This document shows positions 25,061 to 37,100 of a stretch of DNA of 64,000 nt, one piece after another (position 1 is the first letter of the stretch; each line of letters opens with the position of its first letter). Below the pieces are notes generated by a model. It was not told the DNA's origin and made no database searches. It saw only the letters and a list, made by a program, of their open reading frames with translations. Origin of the DNA: Promerops cafer (Eukaryota > Chordata > Aves > Passeriformes > Nectariniidae); assembly GCA_013398275.1 (NCBI GenBank), contig VZSE01013263.1, positions 91,206-155,205 of the forward strand, given 5' to 3'. A program made the position numbers and the translations under genes.

Positions 25061-26461
25061 GTCCTCCCTGGCACTCCGGCAGCTCCTCCTGAGTGCTTGG
25101 GCCCCTCCCAGGCAAGGAAGTGGCAAAGCCTTGGTAGGACCAGGCTGGCTGAGGCACAGGTGGATTGGTGATTTGAAAGCTGGAGAAAATTCCCTTTGTG
25201 TAAAGAATCCCTTGCAGTGGGAGAAGTTTGGTGTGAGGGAGGGGAAGCCGTGATTGCCTGCAAGGGCAGTGACTGCAGGGCAGATACTCCTGGGGGTGTC
25301 CCAGGGTAACCTGGGGGTGGTGGGTGGGAGAAGGGAAAAGCTGACGTGCTTCTGTGGTGTGTTTGAAGGTTGTGTGGAATTCATCTGCCTCCAGTCCCTC
25401 AGCAGAGGCTGTGCTGCCTCACGCCCAGCCCCTGGTGTGGTCAGGTTCTTCATTCCAGGTGTTCATGCAAGTGCTTTCCTTCTGTGGGATGCACACAGAG
25501 GCATTTGCCCTCTTCTTTTTTCACTAGACTTGGTGTAAAGCTGTTGCTTTGGGAGCTTCCTCCTTGATTTCTGCCCATCCTTCTTCTCCTCCCTTCCTCA
25601 CTGTCCAGGTCTGTTGTTGGGAACACTCCTGCAGCTTTCCCTTCAATCACAGCCATTTTGTTGCTTCCCCCTCCTTCCTCAAACCCTCAGATTTTCTTTA
25701 ATGTCGGTCTCCTTGGTTACGAGTTATTTGTGTATTTCCTTCCAGCCAAGGTGGGGTTTACGTGCTTCAGTATTTCTGCTTGTTAATTCATGCTGCTAAT
25801 CAGACACAAAGAATGTAATTAAATTAATTTTATGAGCTTTATTCACTGTCAGAAATAAACCAGCCCAAGAGGTGTGGTTCAAGGTGAAAGCACAAGGCTG
25901 GGAACCAGGAATTCCTGATGGCTTCTCCTGCTTGTCCCACCAGGGCCCTGTGACTTCCTGCCCTGGTGTCTCCCTCCATCCACGGCAGTGTTTTGTGGGA
26001 AGTCACCTAAAGCAGGCTGGAGTGTGGAAGTGTTGTGAAGCACCTGGAATTCCCTCTGGCTTGGATGTCAGTGCTCTGCCCACAGAGTGCTCGGCAGGGC
26101 AGGAAGGGCAGGAGCTGTTCCTCCTCCTGGTCAGCTCTGCTGCTGCCTCCCCCCTCAATTCCAGCTGCTCAGATCAGCCAGGATTGCATCCTGTTCCTTC
26201 TGAGCTGCTTCAGTTCCGTCCTGCGGAGCTCAGGGAAGCCTCTCCGTGCTCTGCAGGTGTGTGACAGGGTTGGGGGTGCCTGTCCTGCACACTTGGGACC
26301 TTTCTCCCTGTCTTCCACTCACCTGCGAGACACCCAGGCTTTCCTCAGGGTCTGATGGCTGTGCCCACTCCTGGGATGCAGCAAATGCTCCCCACGGTGC
26401 CCGAGGTGTTTTCGCCAGCGCCCGACTCGGTGCTGCTGCCAACGGTGTGCTCTCCCCCCAG

Positions 26462-29400
26462 GTGACGTGATCGAGGTGTACTACGGTGACAATCGCTTCG
26501 GGACAGTGACAGACTCTGGCACAGCCACGCTGAAGCCCCGGCCGAGGGTGCGGCCGCTGCTGACCTTCCTGCCCCTGGTGAGTGCCCAGAACCAGCCAGG
26601 CTGGTGCTGCCCTCAGCCCCTACCCGAGGGAGAGCAGAAATGAAAGGCAAAACCTCTGTAAGGACGCCGGCTACGAGGGGTGAGGAGGTGACCTGAGTTG
26701 GGGGCACGGACGGGCACTGGGGGAGAGGCGTCAGCACCGCCAGACTGGCATTTTCAATTAAAAAATAATTGCTGAGCACAGAGATGATAGATCAGGCTTG
26801 CACTGCAGTTTATCTCCCTGGTGCTGGCAGGATCTGTCCCAGGATCGGGTGTGTTGCTGGAGCCAGCAGAGCTGACCCGAGTCCTGCTGCAGCGCAGGAA
26901 CGAGGTGATGCTGTGGCTGTGCAGGGGGTGATTCTTTTCAATCTCTGTATGAAAAACCATTCCCTGCAGAGCCACCAGTGGCTGGGAGCAGGGGCTGGAG
27001 CAGCAAGGGCCAAAACAGCCCGAGCAGAGGGCCTGGAGCTGGCTGTAACTCCAGAAGCCACGCTTGCCCGTGGCTGGCTTTGAGGAACCCCATGCAGCAC
27101 TTTTCAGAGGTCTTACCCCTGAAGGGTGCAGAGAGGCACAGGAGTCACAGAATCCCAGGGTCTGGGTTGGAGGGGACCTTAAAGCTCATCTTGTTCCACC
27201 CCCTTGCACTAGAGCAGGGTGCTCAGAGGCTCTGGAGAGGTCAGTAGCTAAACTGAAGGGATACCCGCAGGCCAGAGGTCAGTGAAGACAGTAAAATGCA
27301 TAAATCCTTTGGTCCTGACAAGGAGGTAATCTCTGCTAAAGGAAATGTGTGTGGTAGAGGGATTAACAGCAGGAATGCCCCCGGGACAAATCCCAAGGGC
27401 TGTCACCCAAGCCCTGGTGCTGCTGCTGCCCACAGAGGCTCTTGTTCCCTTGTGAGGATCCCTCACAAACCTGGGCTTCTCCTCTGACAGTAACAGCTTT
27501 CACTGAAGGAATTAGTGGGAAAAGGCAGCATTTTGAAGGATCAGTCTGTGTTGGATGTTTGCACTCTTTTGGCGAGGTTTGATCATGATTTGATCTGGCA
27601 CAGGCTCTTCTGCTGCCACGTACATACCTGCACCAGGTACACACCTGCACGGGGCTGTTCTGCAGCTCCTGCCTTAACCCTTTCCCCCCACCCACGGGGA
27701 GCAGCTCCCAGTGAGTCAGGAGGATGCTCACGCCCTGCCCTGCAGCTCCTGTGCCTCTGCACCTGGCAGCTCTTCCCACTCCCCCGGCCCTGGGCTGTCC
27801 CACAGCAATCCCAGCGGGGGCTGCAGGACAGGGGTCCCCCCACCCCCCCTGCCCACCTGGCTCCCCCAGCCCTGCAGGTGCAGGGAGAGCTTTGGCATGC
27901 CAGGGGAATAAATTCCTTCAGCAGACCACCACACTGCCCTAGCTCAAAAACAAGGAGTTTGGGGACAGCTCTTCATGTTCAGAGAAATTCTTGGCCTCTC
28001 TGAGACCCCAGGGTGCTCAGCGTTGTGTTTTGGGTGGCTTTTGTAAGGGGCAGCCTCAAACCTTGGTCATGTAATGGGTGGGCAGGGGGGGCTCCTGAGA
28101 GCCCGGGGAGCTGGGGACCATGGGGACAGGCAGGCTCCCTTCACTGGGGACATCTGACTGTTCCACGGATGAAAAGTGATTCCTGGTGGTTACAGTGAAA
28201 GCTTCCCCCCACGGGATCCTCAGCAGGCACAAATCTGATTCAGGTACCACAAACTGGAAATGCAGGTTCCTGGCACAGCACCCAGAGCCTGCCCTGAATC
28301 AGCTGGAGGTTTTCTGGGCTGGCCACACCCCGAGCAAACAGCAGGAACAATCTTCCCAACCATCTCTGCAGACTGGCAGCGTGCTGGGGATGCTTTCCAT
28401 CTTAGAAGCCAGCTCATGACGTGGGGACGGGTGGTTTTTGAGAGATGCTGAGCATTAGCAACTGCCACAGAAGGTTTTGGTGATGAACAGGCTTGCCCAG
28501 TTTGAAATGACACATCTAAAATTACTGCTCCTTTATGAAGTGCAGACTGCGTCCTCCAGCTTTGCTCAGCTCTCTTCTGACAGCCAGTCCCTTTGCACTC
28601 CTCTCAGACAGGTGATGCATGTGCTGCAGAGCTCAGACATCTCTGCTTCCCCGCCAACGAGCAGGAACCAGCAGCAATGGATTTCCATAGCAAATGAGAA
28701 CTGCCGGGGTTTGTTTGTGATTCTGGTATCTCATTGCTCTGGACAATTTAACTCTCACCTCTTGAAGTGCCTCTTTTGGCCTCTGTCTTCCCTCTGGCTC
28801 TCAGATGAAGTTTGGGATCTGCCCTCGTGCCTTCGCAGCCCTTGGCTTCTCCCTCAGCACGGAGTTGTCCGGTCCTTTGTGCAATCCCAGGGACATGAAT
28901 TCCCTCACTCCTGGGCCACCAGTAACTGGCTCATTCCCTTGTGGTTACAGGGGATCTTTGGTCATCTGCAGGGTGATGCATGCAGCAAGTGAAATACGTG
29001 CACTTTCCTGTTGTTTTGGCCAAAGCTGGGGCATCCCAGGGCTCTTCCCCAGGAGCCCAGGTGCTGCTGTTGAATCAGCTCTGCCCCAGCAGCTCCTGAG
29101 CTCCCCAGGCAGGGCAGTGTGTAACTGTGGTGTGCTGTCTGAGCCTGGATGAACAAATCCAGCTGACCTTGGATCCAGGAGACTTTGGAATCCCGTAGCA
29201 ATCTGATGTAAAAAAGGTGATAACGGCAGTGAAAGGCAAAGGGCAGGGGCTCAATCATTATCCAGGCTTTTGTGTGCAGGAAATGGCTCGGGGAGAGGCG
29301 CAGGCTGATGGCAGGATAACATTTCCTTTGTCAAGGGCTGTTAACAGCGCAAACAGCTGCCTGGGCTGAGCAGGAATGCAGCAGGGTGGATGTGGAGCCT

Positions 29401-32400
29401 GGGAATGGGACAGGGTGTCCCTGGGCACTGCCCGTGTCGTGTCCCTCGCTGGATGCTCCCTCGGAGCTTTGCATCGTTCTGACACTGCGGCGCCCCTGTG
29501 TGTCCCGGAGCCCCTGTGTGTCCCGGAGCCCCGGTGTGCCCCGGTGTGTCCCGGAGCCCCGGTGTGCCCCGGTGTGTCCCGGAGCCCCGGTGTGCCCCGG
29601 TGTGCCCCGGTGTGTCCCGGAGCCCCGGTGTGCCCCGGTGTGTCCCGGTGTGCCCCGGTGTGCCCCGGTGTGCCCCGGAGCCCCCCGCAGCCCCCGCAGC
29701 CAGCCCAGCCGTGAGTCACGGGGACAGGAGAGGCGTTCTGCTGCCGGCAGAGCCCCAGCGGCGCTCCGGGTGACTCGGCCTGCCCGAGTGTCTCACGCTG
29801 GGTGCCTGTAATTACCCGCAGTGCCCCGCTTCAGGCGTCCTCCCAGATGTGTGGGCTGCTAAATTGCTGCTCCTGTGGCAGCTGAAGGCACTGCTGAGCT
29901 CCCAGCGTGAACGTGAAGGGAGTAATTGCGAGCGCAACACGAGGAGCAGTTTTCCGCGGGGTGCTCGGCTGTGCTGGTGCCAGTTTCCCGAAGAGCTGGA
30001 GCTCTGTCTGCGACCTCGGCGCGGGCCTAGGGACTGCGGCAGTGCCTGCTGCACAGAAATGCCCACCAGACACAGGGCAGCTGCTCGGTCGGCTGCTCCG
30101 CGGGTGCTGGGGGGTGCTGGGGGGTGCTGGGGGCCGGTGCTGCTGCTGCCGGGCCGGGCAGCCCCGAGGGGGCTGCAATAGCTGAGCTCCTCTGCAGCCC
30201 TCGCGCCCGACCACGGCGGAATTGTGTCCATGGCTGTGCAGCCTTGATCACTTCACTCATCCCCTCAAACTCTGTCAACAGCAGCTTCCACAGGGACCTC
30301 CATTTCACAGACACTGCCCTGGATCCCATCAGGGCTTGTGTGGACAAATTACCAGCTGCTTGTCAGCACTTTGATCCCTGGGTGTAAGACTGACAGCTCT
30401 GTGTTCTCAACTCTTGCAGAACGCCCAAGAATCCCATGGGGTGGCTGTGCCAACGCCGTCGGTGCCAGAAGACTTTGCAGAAAAGGCAGCTCTTGGTAAG
30501 GGATGTTCTCTGTGAAGTCCTGGCCAGCACAAAGTGCTCACCAAGCCCTCGGGGCAGGAAGTGTGTGTGTACCGAGCTCTGGAGCAGACAGTCTGCTCGT
30601 ATGTTTTCATGCTGAAATAGAGTCTGCTATTAATTATTTTTTTGAAGTCATTGAAAATTAATTAATTCTTAAGGGGTGAGGCAGAATGGCTGTTACAGTT
30701 CAGGAAGTGTTAGACAAGCCTGGCAAGGGGCTGGCTCCCTGGGCAGGCCACTGGCACAGGCCAGGCTGGCTCAGCACTGCTGGAGGGGTGCTCACACGGC
30801 TGTGCTCTCGCTGCTCTTGCAGGCTCTGGCTCCCAGCTCAATGGCAATTATCGGATGTACAGCTCGGTGGGGGACCTGCGCCCGCAGGCCCTCGACGGGG
30901 ATGACCTGGATGAAGACATCCCCCCGCCGCCATCGGTACCCCCACCCCCTCCTCCGGCAGCGCCGGCGCCGGTGCCACCCGCTCTGGCCTCGCCGGTCCC
31001 TCCACCCCCCGAAATGCTGCCGCCACCGCCGCCGCTGCCACCCGAGATGGTGCCACCTCCTCCTGCCATGGCAGCCCCGCCGCCTCCCGCCTCTGCCCTG
31101 TCCCCTCCCAGCACTCCGGCTCCTCCAGACTTCATCCCGCCAGCCCCGCCGGGCGCCCGGGACCCCGCGCCCTTTGCCCCTGGCATCTCCAAGTGGAAGT
31201 CCGAGACGGTGCTGAACACGAGGCAGGCGGATGCCGAGGGGCCGCTCTGCCCTGCCGAGGCCGGGGTGCCCGCAGCCCCCAGCCCCAAGGAGAGCCTGCA
31301 GCCCAAGCCCGAGCCCCACCTCACCTTCCCCAGGTCGTTCAAGGTGCCGCCGCCGGCCCCGGCGCGCTCCTCGTCCATCCCGGTGCAGGAGGGCCAGCCC
31401 GGCCGGCAGGAGCCCGTCCCCAGGCAGCCTCACGCCCGGCCTCCCCTCCCACCCTGCTTCACCATCAGACCCGCGGCCAAGGCGCGGCTGGGAGAAGCCG
31501 AGCAGAGAAATTCCGGGCTCAGACAGGGCGTTGGGAAGCCGCCTGTGCCCCCTCCACTGAGCCCCAAGCCGGGCCCAGGGCTCAGCCAGGGGGCGAATGC
31601 CACCGGCCGCCGGTCCCCACTGCCGGGCTCCGAGGGAGAGAAGATTCCCCAGCTGAAAACAGCCGGGAGAGACTCCCCTCCAAAATCCGAACCTCTCACT
31701 GCGAACGACCTGGATCTCCCTCCTCCGGACTACCCGACCTGCGAGGATGACTGGAAGGATGCCAACAACCTGAACAAGCTGCGGGACGAGCTGTCGGCCC
31801 TGCTGCGCTCCCCGCGCCGGGAGGAGAGGCCGCTGGAGAAGCCGGCTGCTCCCCAGCCCGTGGACAGCGGTCCCAGCCGTGCTGGCAACCGCGAGCCAGA
31901 GCTCAGCGAGCCCCAGCTCGCCAAGAAGGACACGGGGTTATCCAAGGGAGGGGAGAGTGAGAAGAAAGAGGTGCCCAGCAGCCCCCCCAGCACCAGTGAG
32001 GGCCCCCCCAGCACTGCAGTCACTGCCCCAGACAGCAACCCTGAAACACAGCCCCGCAGTGTGATGACGATCAGGAACGAGCTGGAGGCTGTGCTGTCCC
32101 TGAAGAAAGAGGGGAAACCTGCCCCGGGGCTCAGCAGCCAGAGGCAGGGTGTGGAGAATGGCATCAGCACCCCACAGGTGAGGAAGAGCCCCCCTGACCT
32201 GAGGAAGAGCCCCCCTGACACGAGTGACTCTGTGGTGCCAAAACCACTTCCCAGCCCACTCCCAGCCCCGGCGGCTGCTGTGGAGAAGGATGAGACAGAC
32301 CACGAGGACCATCCTGCTCCTGCTGCTGGCAAGGTCACAGAGGACGTGAGCCCTGCTCCTGGGTCCCTCAACAGCAACGTGAGTCCCCCAGACCCACCTC

Positions 32401-34140
32401 AGGGACCGGCAGAGGAGCCCCCTGCTCCCACCCCCTCCTCAGTCCCTGTGTCCCCTGCACAGAGCCCGGCACCACAGCCCAGCTCGGCCATCTTCCAGTA
32501 CAAAGTGCACCAGGCTGGGACCGGCTCGGCCGAGCCGCCCTGTGCCCCGGGCTCAGCTGAACCCCCCTGCCCCAGGAGCTCGGCCAGGAGCCCCCCAGAC
32601 GTGTCGGGAGCGGGGCAGGAGGAGGTGCTGATCCACCCCGTGACGGGGGAGCGCGTGGAGCGGGGCTCACCCATGGCCCTGCTGCTGGCAGCCCGGCAGC
32701 GCGCCCAGCGGGGCCGCCCGGGCGGGGACGGGGCGGCCGCGCTGAGGGTGAAGCCACCCCTGAGACTCAGCAGTGCCTCGTCGGACACCACGTCCACCAG
32801 CTTCTTCCGCCACGAGTCCAAGCCCTGCTCCTTCACTGTGGTGCCTCGGCCGTCCGCGGCCAGTCCAGCGGGGTCCGGCTGGAGCAAACCCCCCTCCTTC
32901 TCCAGCTCCTCGGAACAGGGCCGGGACGTGCGGGCGGTGGGCGAGGCGCAGCCCCCTGGGCCCCGGCGAGCCGCTGCCTCCAGCCTGCTCCGGGGCCTGC
33001 TGGACTCGGGGCGGCCGAGCCAGCCCGGCCCGGCCCGCCACGGAGTGCCCAGGGAGGAGGAGAACGGGGACGCGGCGCTGGACTTCGGGATTATCCCCCC
33101 ACCCCCCGAATTCAGCAACGAGGTGGATGAGGGTCCCCTCCCGAGTCGGGAGGAGAGCCGCAAGTGCCCCAGTGTCCCTGACAGCAGCCGGGGCTCGGGA
33201 GAGCCGCGCTATTTCAGGTGGTCTGGCTACAGCCGCAGCTACGGGGGCAACCAGGAGTCAGCAGCTGCGCTGCCCTCGGAGAAGAGCTGGAGGAACGGCG
33301 ACTTCACGGCCCAGCACCCGGATTACAGCAGCTCCACGAGTTTCCCCAGCCACGGCCCCAACCCTCGCCCGCTGATCAAGAAGCGCCTGTACATGTCCGA
33401 GCCCGACAGCTCCTACCCCCGGGCGGCCGCAGCCCCCCGGGCCTCGGGCACCCTCTCCTCCACCCTCTCTTCCTACGGCCCCGGGGGATTCAGCTCCACG
33501 GCCGGGGAGGGGTCTCGCCGCGTGGGCTCTGCCCACAGGAACGGCCCCTCGGGCGCCCAGGGCAGGCGGGCGTCCACGGACGCTGCTGGGAAACCCACGG
33601 CATATGGCGGCACCGCGGCCGAGGCCAAGTACAAAGGGCAGAACGGGGACTTCTCGCCCGCCAGCGTGCTGACAGCCAGCAGGTATGTGCCCCCTGAGCC
33701 CACCCTTCCTGTCCGCGGTGTCCCTCGGAGCTGGCCCCAGAGCAGCGCGGGGGCTGCAGGGAAGTCACTGCCCCTTGGCTCGTGCTCGCTCCCAGCTCCA
33801 GCTGCTGCCCCGGTCCAAGGGCAGTGACTGTTCCTGGCTCCTCCCTGGTGCCAGGAACTGGTGACTGTTCCTGGCTCCTCCCTGGTGCCAGCTGTGGCCC
33901 CAGTGCCCATCTCCCTCCCCTCCCCACCCCGCTGAGGGGAGGCACGAAGCAGTGAAATACATCACTGCAGTACTGGCTGAACGCCAAGGTTTGCCTGGGC
34001 TTTCGGTGACTTCGCCTCTGTTCTCCCTCTCCTGCAGGCCTGCCCACGGCTCCTCGCAGTACGGGGGACCCTCCAACACCTTCACGGTCAGGCCCGGGGC
34101 TCGCCAGCCCATCTCCTACGCCTACCAGAGCCACCGGTAG
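26462..34140 (+). CDS. C6orf132: C6orf132 orthologue, proline-rich protein; 5' coding exon missing
   Basis: Exons are 26462-26577, 30420-30495, 30823-33682 and 34038-34140, all GT-AG with consistent phases (1, 0, 1, 2), giving about 1,050 residues. Human C6orf132 has 1,188. Conserved landmarks in order: YYGDNRFGTVTDSGTATLK; RPLLTFLPLNAQESHGVAVP; MYSSVGDLRP; long poly-Pro runs (about residues 95-180); LTFPRSFKVPPPAPARSSSI; two LRxEL-type helices, of which the second is MTIRNELEAVLSLKK; HPVTGERVERGSPMALLLAA (about residue 664); IIPPPPEFSNEVDEG; LIKKRLYM; and the end SNTFTVRPGARQPISYAY. The poly-Pro runs are of the kind bound by profilin, EVH1, SH3 or WW domains. The function is not established. 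The first coding exon (about 50 residues in human) is absent or unrecognisable upstream. Reading through the donor at 33683 would add 48 codons. Confidence 0.93.
27140..27245 (-). mobile_element. CR1 LINE 3'-end fragment
   Basis: 'AGTCACAGAATCCCAGGGTC' then 'TTGGAGGGGACCTTAAAGCT' then 'CATCTTGTTCCACCCCCTTG', the reverse complement of a CR1 3' end. It lies in a C6orf132 intron. Confidence 0.85.
29498..29690 (+). repeat. GC-rich minisatellite (CCCGGTGTGY / CCCGGAGCC units)
   Basis: About 190 bp of alternating CCCGGTGTGC, CCCGGTGTGT and CCCGGAGC units, with a higher-order pattern of one 'GAGCC' unit followed by two or three 'GTGTG' units. It lies in a C6orf132 intron. One strand is strongly G-rich. 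Confidence 0.93.
33824..33890 (+). repeat. 30-bp direct repeat in the last C6orf132 intron
   Basis: A perfect 30-bp block starting GTGACTGTTCCTGGCTCC occurs at 33824-33853 and again at 33861-33890 (37-bp period). Confidence 0.9.
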
Positions 34141-37100
34141 GCCGGGCCTCGGGGCGGCCCCACCGGCGCCTGGCTGGGAAGGGGCAAGAAGGTGCCTGGG
34201 TTGGTCCTTTCCTTCTCTACGGGCACCAGGGACGGTCCCAGCCCAGCCTAGAAATGCACTTGCTTGAAACTGCTGATGGAGAAGGTGGGGAACGAGCCCG
34301 AGATTTGGACTTTTCTCAAAAGACTGTCATGGAGAGCAGTTACTGCGGAGGGCAAGCTGCTGCCTTGTTATGTGAGCAAACGTGGTTTCCCTTTTTTTTC
34401 CCATTTTCCCTCCTGGGTTATTTTCAGAATTGCAGCCTGATAGGCTGTCTAGGAAAGCCAAAGAGCATCCTCAGCTCTCTTTAAAGAGCATCACCACTGG
34501 AAAGATTGATTTCAGTTTGTTTTTTGATTGGTTTAACTCCAGCATGTTTGGGAGCAGGGAGAAACCAACTGAGAGATGTGCACAATGGAAGCAAAGCAGT
34601 GCATAGCTAAATGTCAGGGATTAAAATAAGAATGTGAGGCCAGTGGGATAGGAGGAGTGTTTAGGATGCCTAGATCCTGACCCTTTCTGTCCTTCAAGAG
34701 TTTGGAGCAAAACAATTCTGCCTTAAACCCCTCTCTGAGCAGTCAGTGCCTGTCCTGAGCTGGGCTCTGACCCCTTCTCCAGGAGCAGCTTCGGGAGCAG
34801 GGGCCTTGCTTTGCTGTGCCTTTTGGTCACTGTAAATGTTTCTGTTGGTAATTACTGCTCGTGGAAGGAGGCTGTGAGGCCTGCCTGGATGGCTGTAAAG
34901 CACTTTGGAGACGTAGGACATGGAGCAATCCTCTTCCTTGGGCTGCTGGGTGCCAGCGACTCGCCCAGGTGCTGGCTGCTGGTGCTCTCCCCGAGGGGTC
35001 TCCTGCCACTTCACACCCATGTCACCCCCAAAGTGTCCTTACTAACTGTTCTGCTGAGACTTGGCTGCCATGTGTGTGATCTGGGGGCCGAGAGGCTAAA
35101 TTTCCATGTGGCTGTATTTGGCCTGGTGGCGTGTGGGGTGTCTGCAGGGACACCCCGGAGGGAGCTGGCTCCAGGTGCTTCCCTCAGTGCTTTCCCAGGT
35201 GCTGGATGTGCAGACCTGCCCCTGCCTCCTGCCAGGACCTGTGCAGGGCTGGGAGCTGTGAGCAGCCTTAAGAGGGTTCCAGCTTCCAGAGTGAGCAGTG
35301 GGGTCTCACAACAGCTGACCTGAGCTGGGAATAGCCAACTTCCTGAACTAGAAACAGAGAATCTTCCTCCTAGGTACCCTTGCTGAAAATCACTGTAAGA
35401 TAACTGTAAAAACTTGTAGAGAATATTTTCTAATCACTGACAAACTAAAAGCACTTTGAGACATGAGTCTGTTTTTATGGAAAGCACTTTCTATTTTCAA
35501 TTCTATAAATACCACTGGTTCCACTCCAGCTTACCCTGCCTGGCACACACCTGGATGTGGCCTGCAAGCAGATCTTGCTCTACAATTCAGCTCAAAATCA
35601 GGGATAAATTTTACTTCTCAAAATTCTCAAAAGTTATCCTAATTTTTGAGTCATGTCATTGACACTCTGTTTTGTGTTACTTCCAGCTTTACCTAATAAT
35701 TTAACAGCCCTCTCAGATATTGCAGCAGCTTTAAAGTATTCCAAACTTCACTTTGCTGTGAATAAAATGAAAATGCAAATACAATAATCAGTCTAATAGC
35801 TAATTCAAAGGGCATTTTTATGCCAGCAAGTTGCAGTGACTTGGAAGATTTCCATTGCTCACCCCAGCCAATATTGAAATAATAGGCTTTAAATATCTCA
35901 GTGTTGGTTTAAAAAAAATATTTACGGAGAAAAGTGACTATGGAGTCACTATAAGGACATTTACGTGTGCCGAGTGTCATGTGGAATATCACCCCCCCCA
36001 AAACATGGAATTTTCTCCATGCAAGGAGCATCTTGAGCATTCTTATTCATCTGTAGAAGTAAATCTGTGATCCTCCTTGAGGGGCTTCAGGGTCATGTTT
36101 TGGTATTGGGTGAAGTTTCACCAATTTAATTTGAAAGCACACAAAGAAATCTCTTTGATAACATTGCAACTTAATGTTTTTTTTCTTCCTGATAATTCTT
36201 TTTTTAAAATAATAAGCTATAATTGCAAATGAGCTCTCAAAAACAATTTTAAGGCTGGGTGGGTAATTTCAGCTTTTGATACTGACTTTGCCCAGAAGTG
36301 GGGAGGGCAGGGGCTATGTGTGCTATTTTCACCCCAAGAATTCTTCCAAATTGGAATCTCCCCAGCACAAGGTTTTTTTTTCTTTTTAGAGAAAAATGTG
36401 ACACTCCAATGTTGGCACCTACCCATTTACTACTTCACCCAGACACACATATTCAACTACATATTTATGTGTAGTTGAAATATGGTCTTAGACACCATGG
36501 AGCGTCTCATTTCTAGCAGACATAGTTGTTTTAATCTAGTATTAGAGGTGTGATAATTCAGCTTTATAAAATAGCCATTCTTCATTCAAGAACACCCTTC
36601 TGGGACTGCACAGGGGACTGAGCTGTCACTAAATCAGGTTGGACTCTGCTCCCAGTTGTAGGACTGGTTAGCATGCAGGTTTTCAGCAGTGGGACACTTC
36701 TATTCTTCAAACACTTTGGACTATCCCTGCTTCTTTTGAATGCATTCAGCAAATTCTGGTATTTCAGTAACAACTCACCATTGATTCTGGGGCCGCTGTG
36801 ACAAAGGAGCCACTGTCAGAGCTGTTGGCAGCCAAAGCACTTGGGGACAGAGATCTCTCAGGGGTGAGGACTGCAGGGATGGGGAAGAGCCCCCTCCTCC
36901 TGGGGCAGGTAACTCTGTCAGGTACATGGATAAACCCTCCTTGGATTCCTGATCCTGCTCCTCCCAGCTCTTTCACTATAGAAATTTAGCAAGAGAGTTA
37001 AAACAGAACTAAGGGGTGTTAATGGAGCAAAGCACCCTGCCTCAGCCCAGTGCTGAGAGCAGTCCTGAAGCCTGAGTGTGGAATTATTCTTACTTCACCC

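Noticed and set aside
28477..28992. 171-codon + frame in a C6orf132 intron
   Set aside because: No homology or splice support; probably chance.
29258..29719. Frames rich in GHTGAP / CPGVPR
   Set aside because: Translation of the GC-rich minisatellite.
30792..31433. 213-codon - frame rich in Gly/Arg
   Set aside because: Antisense of the proline-rich C6orf132 exon.
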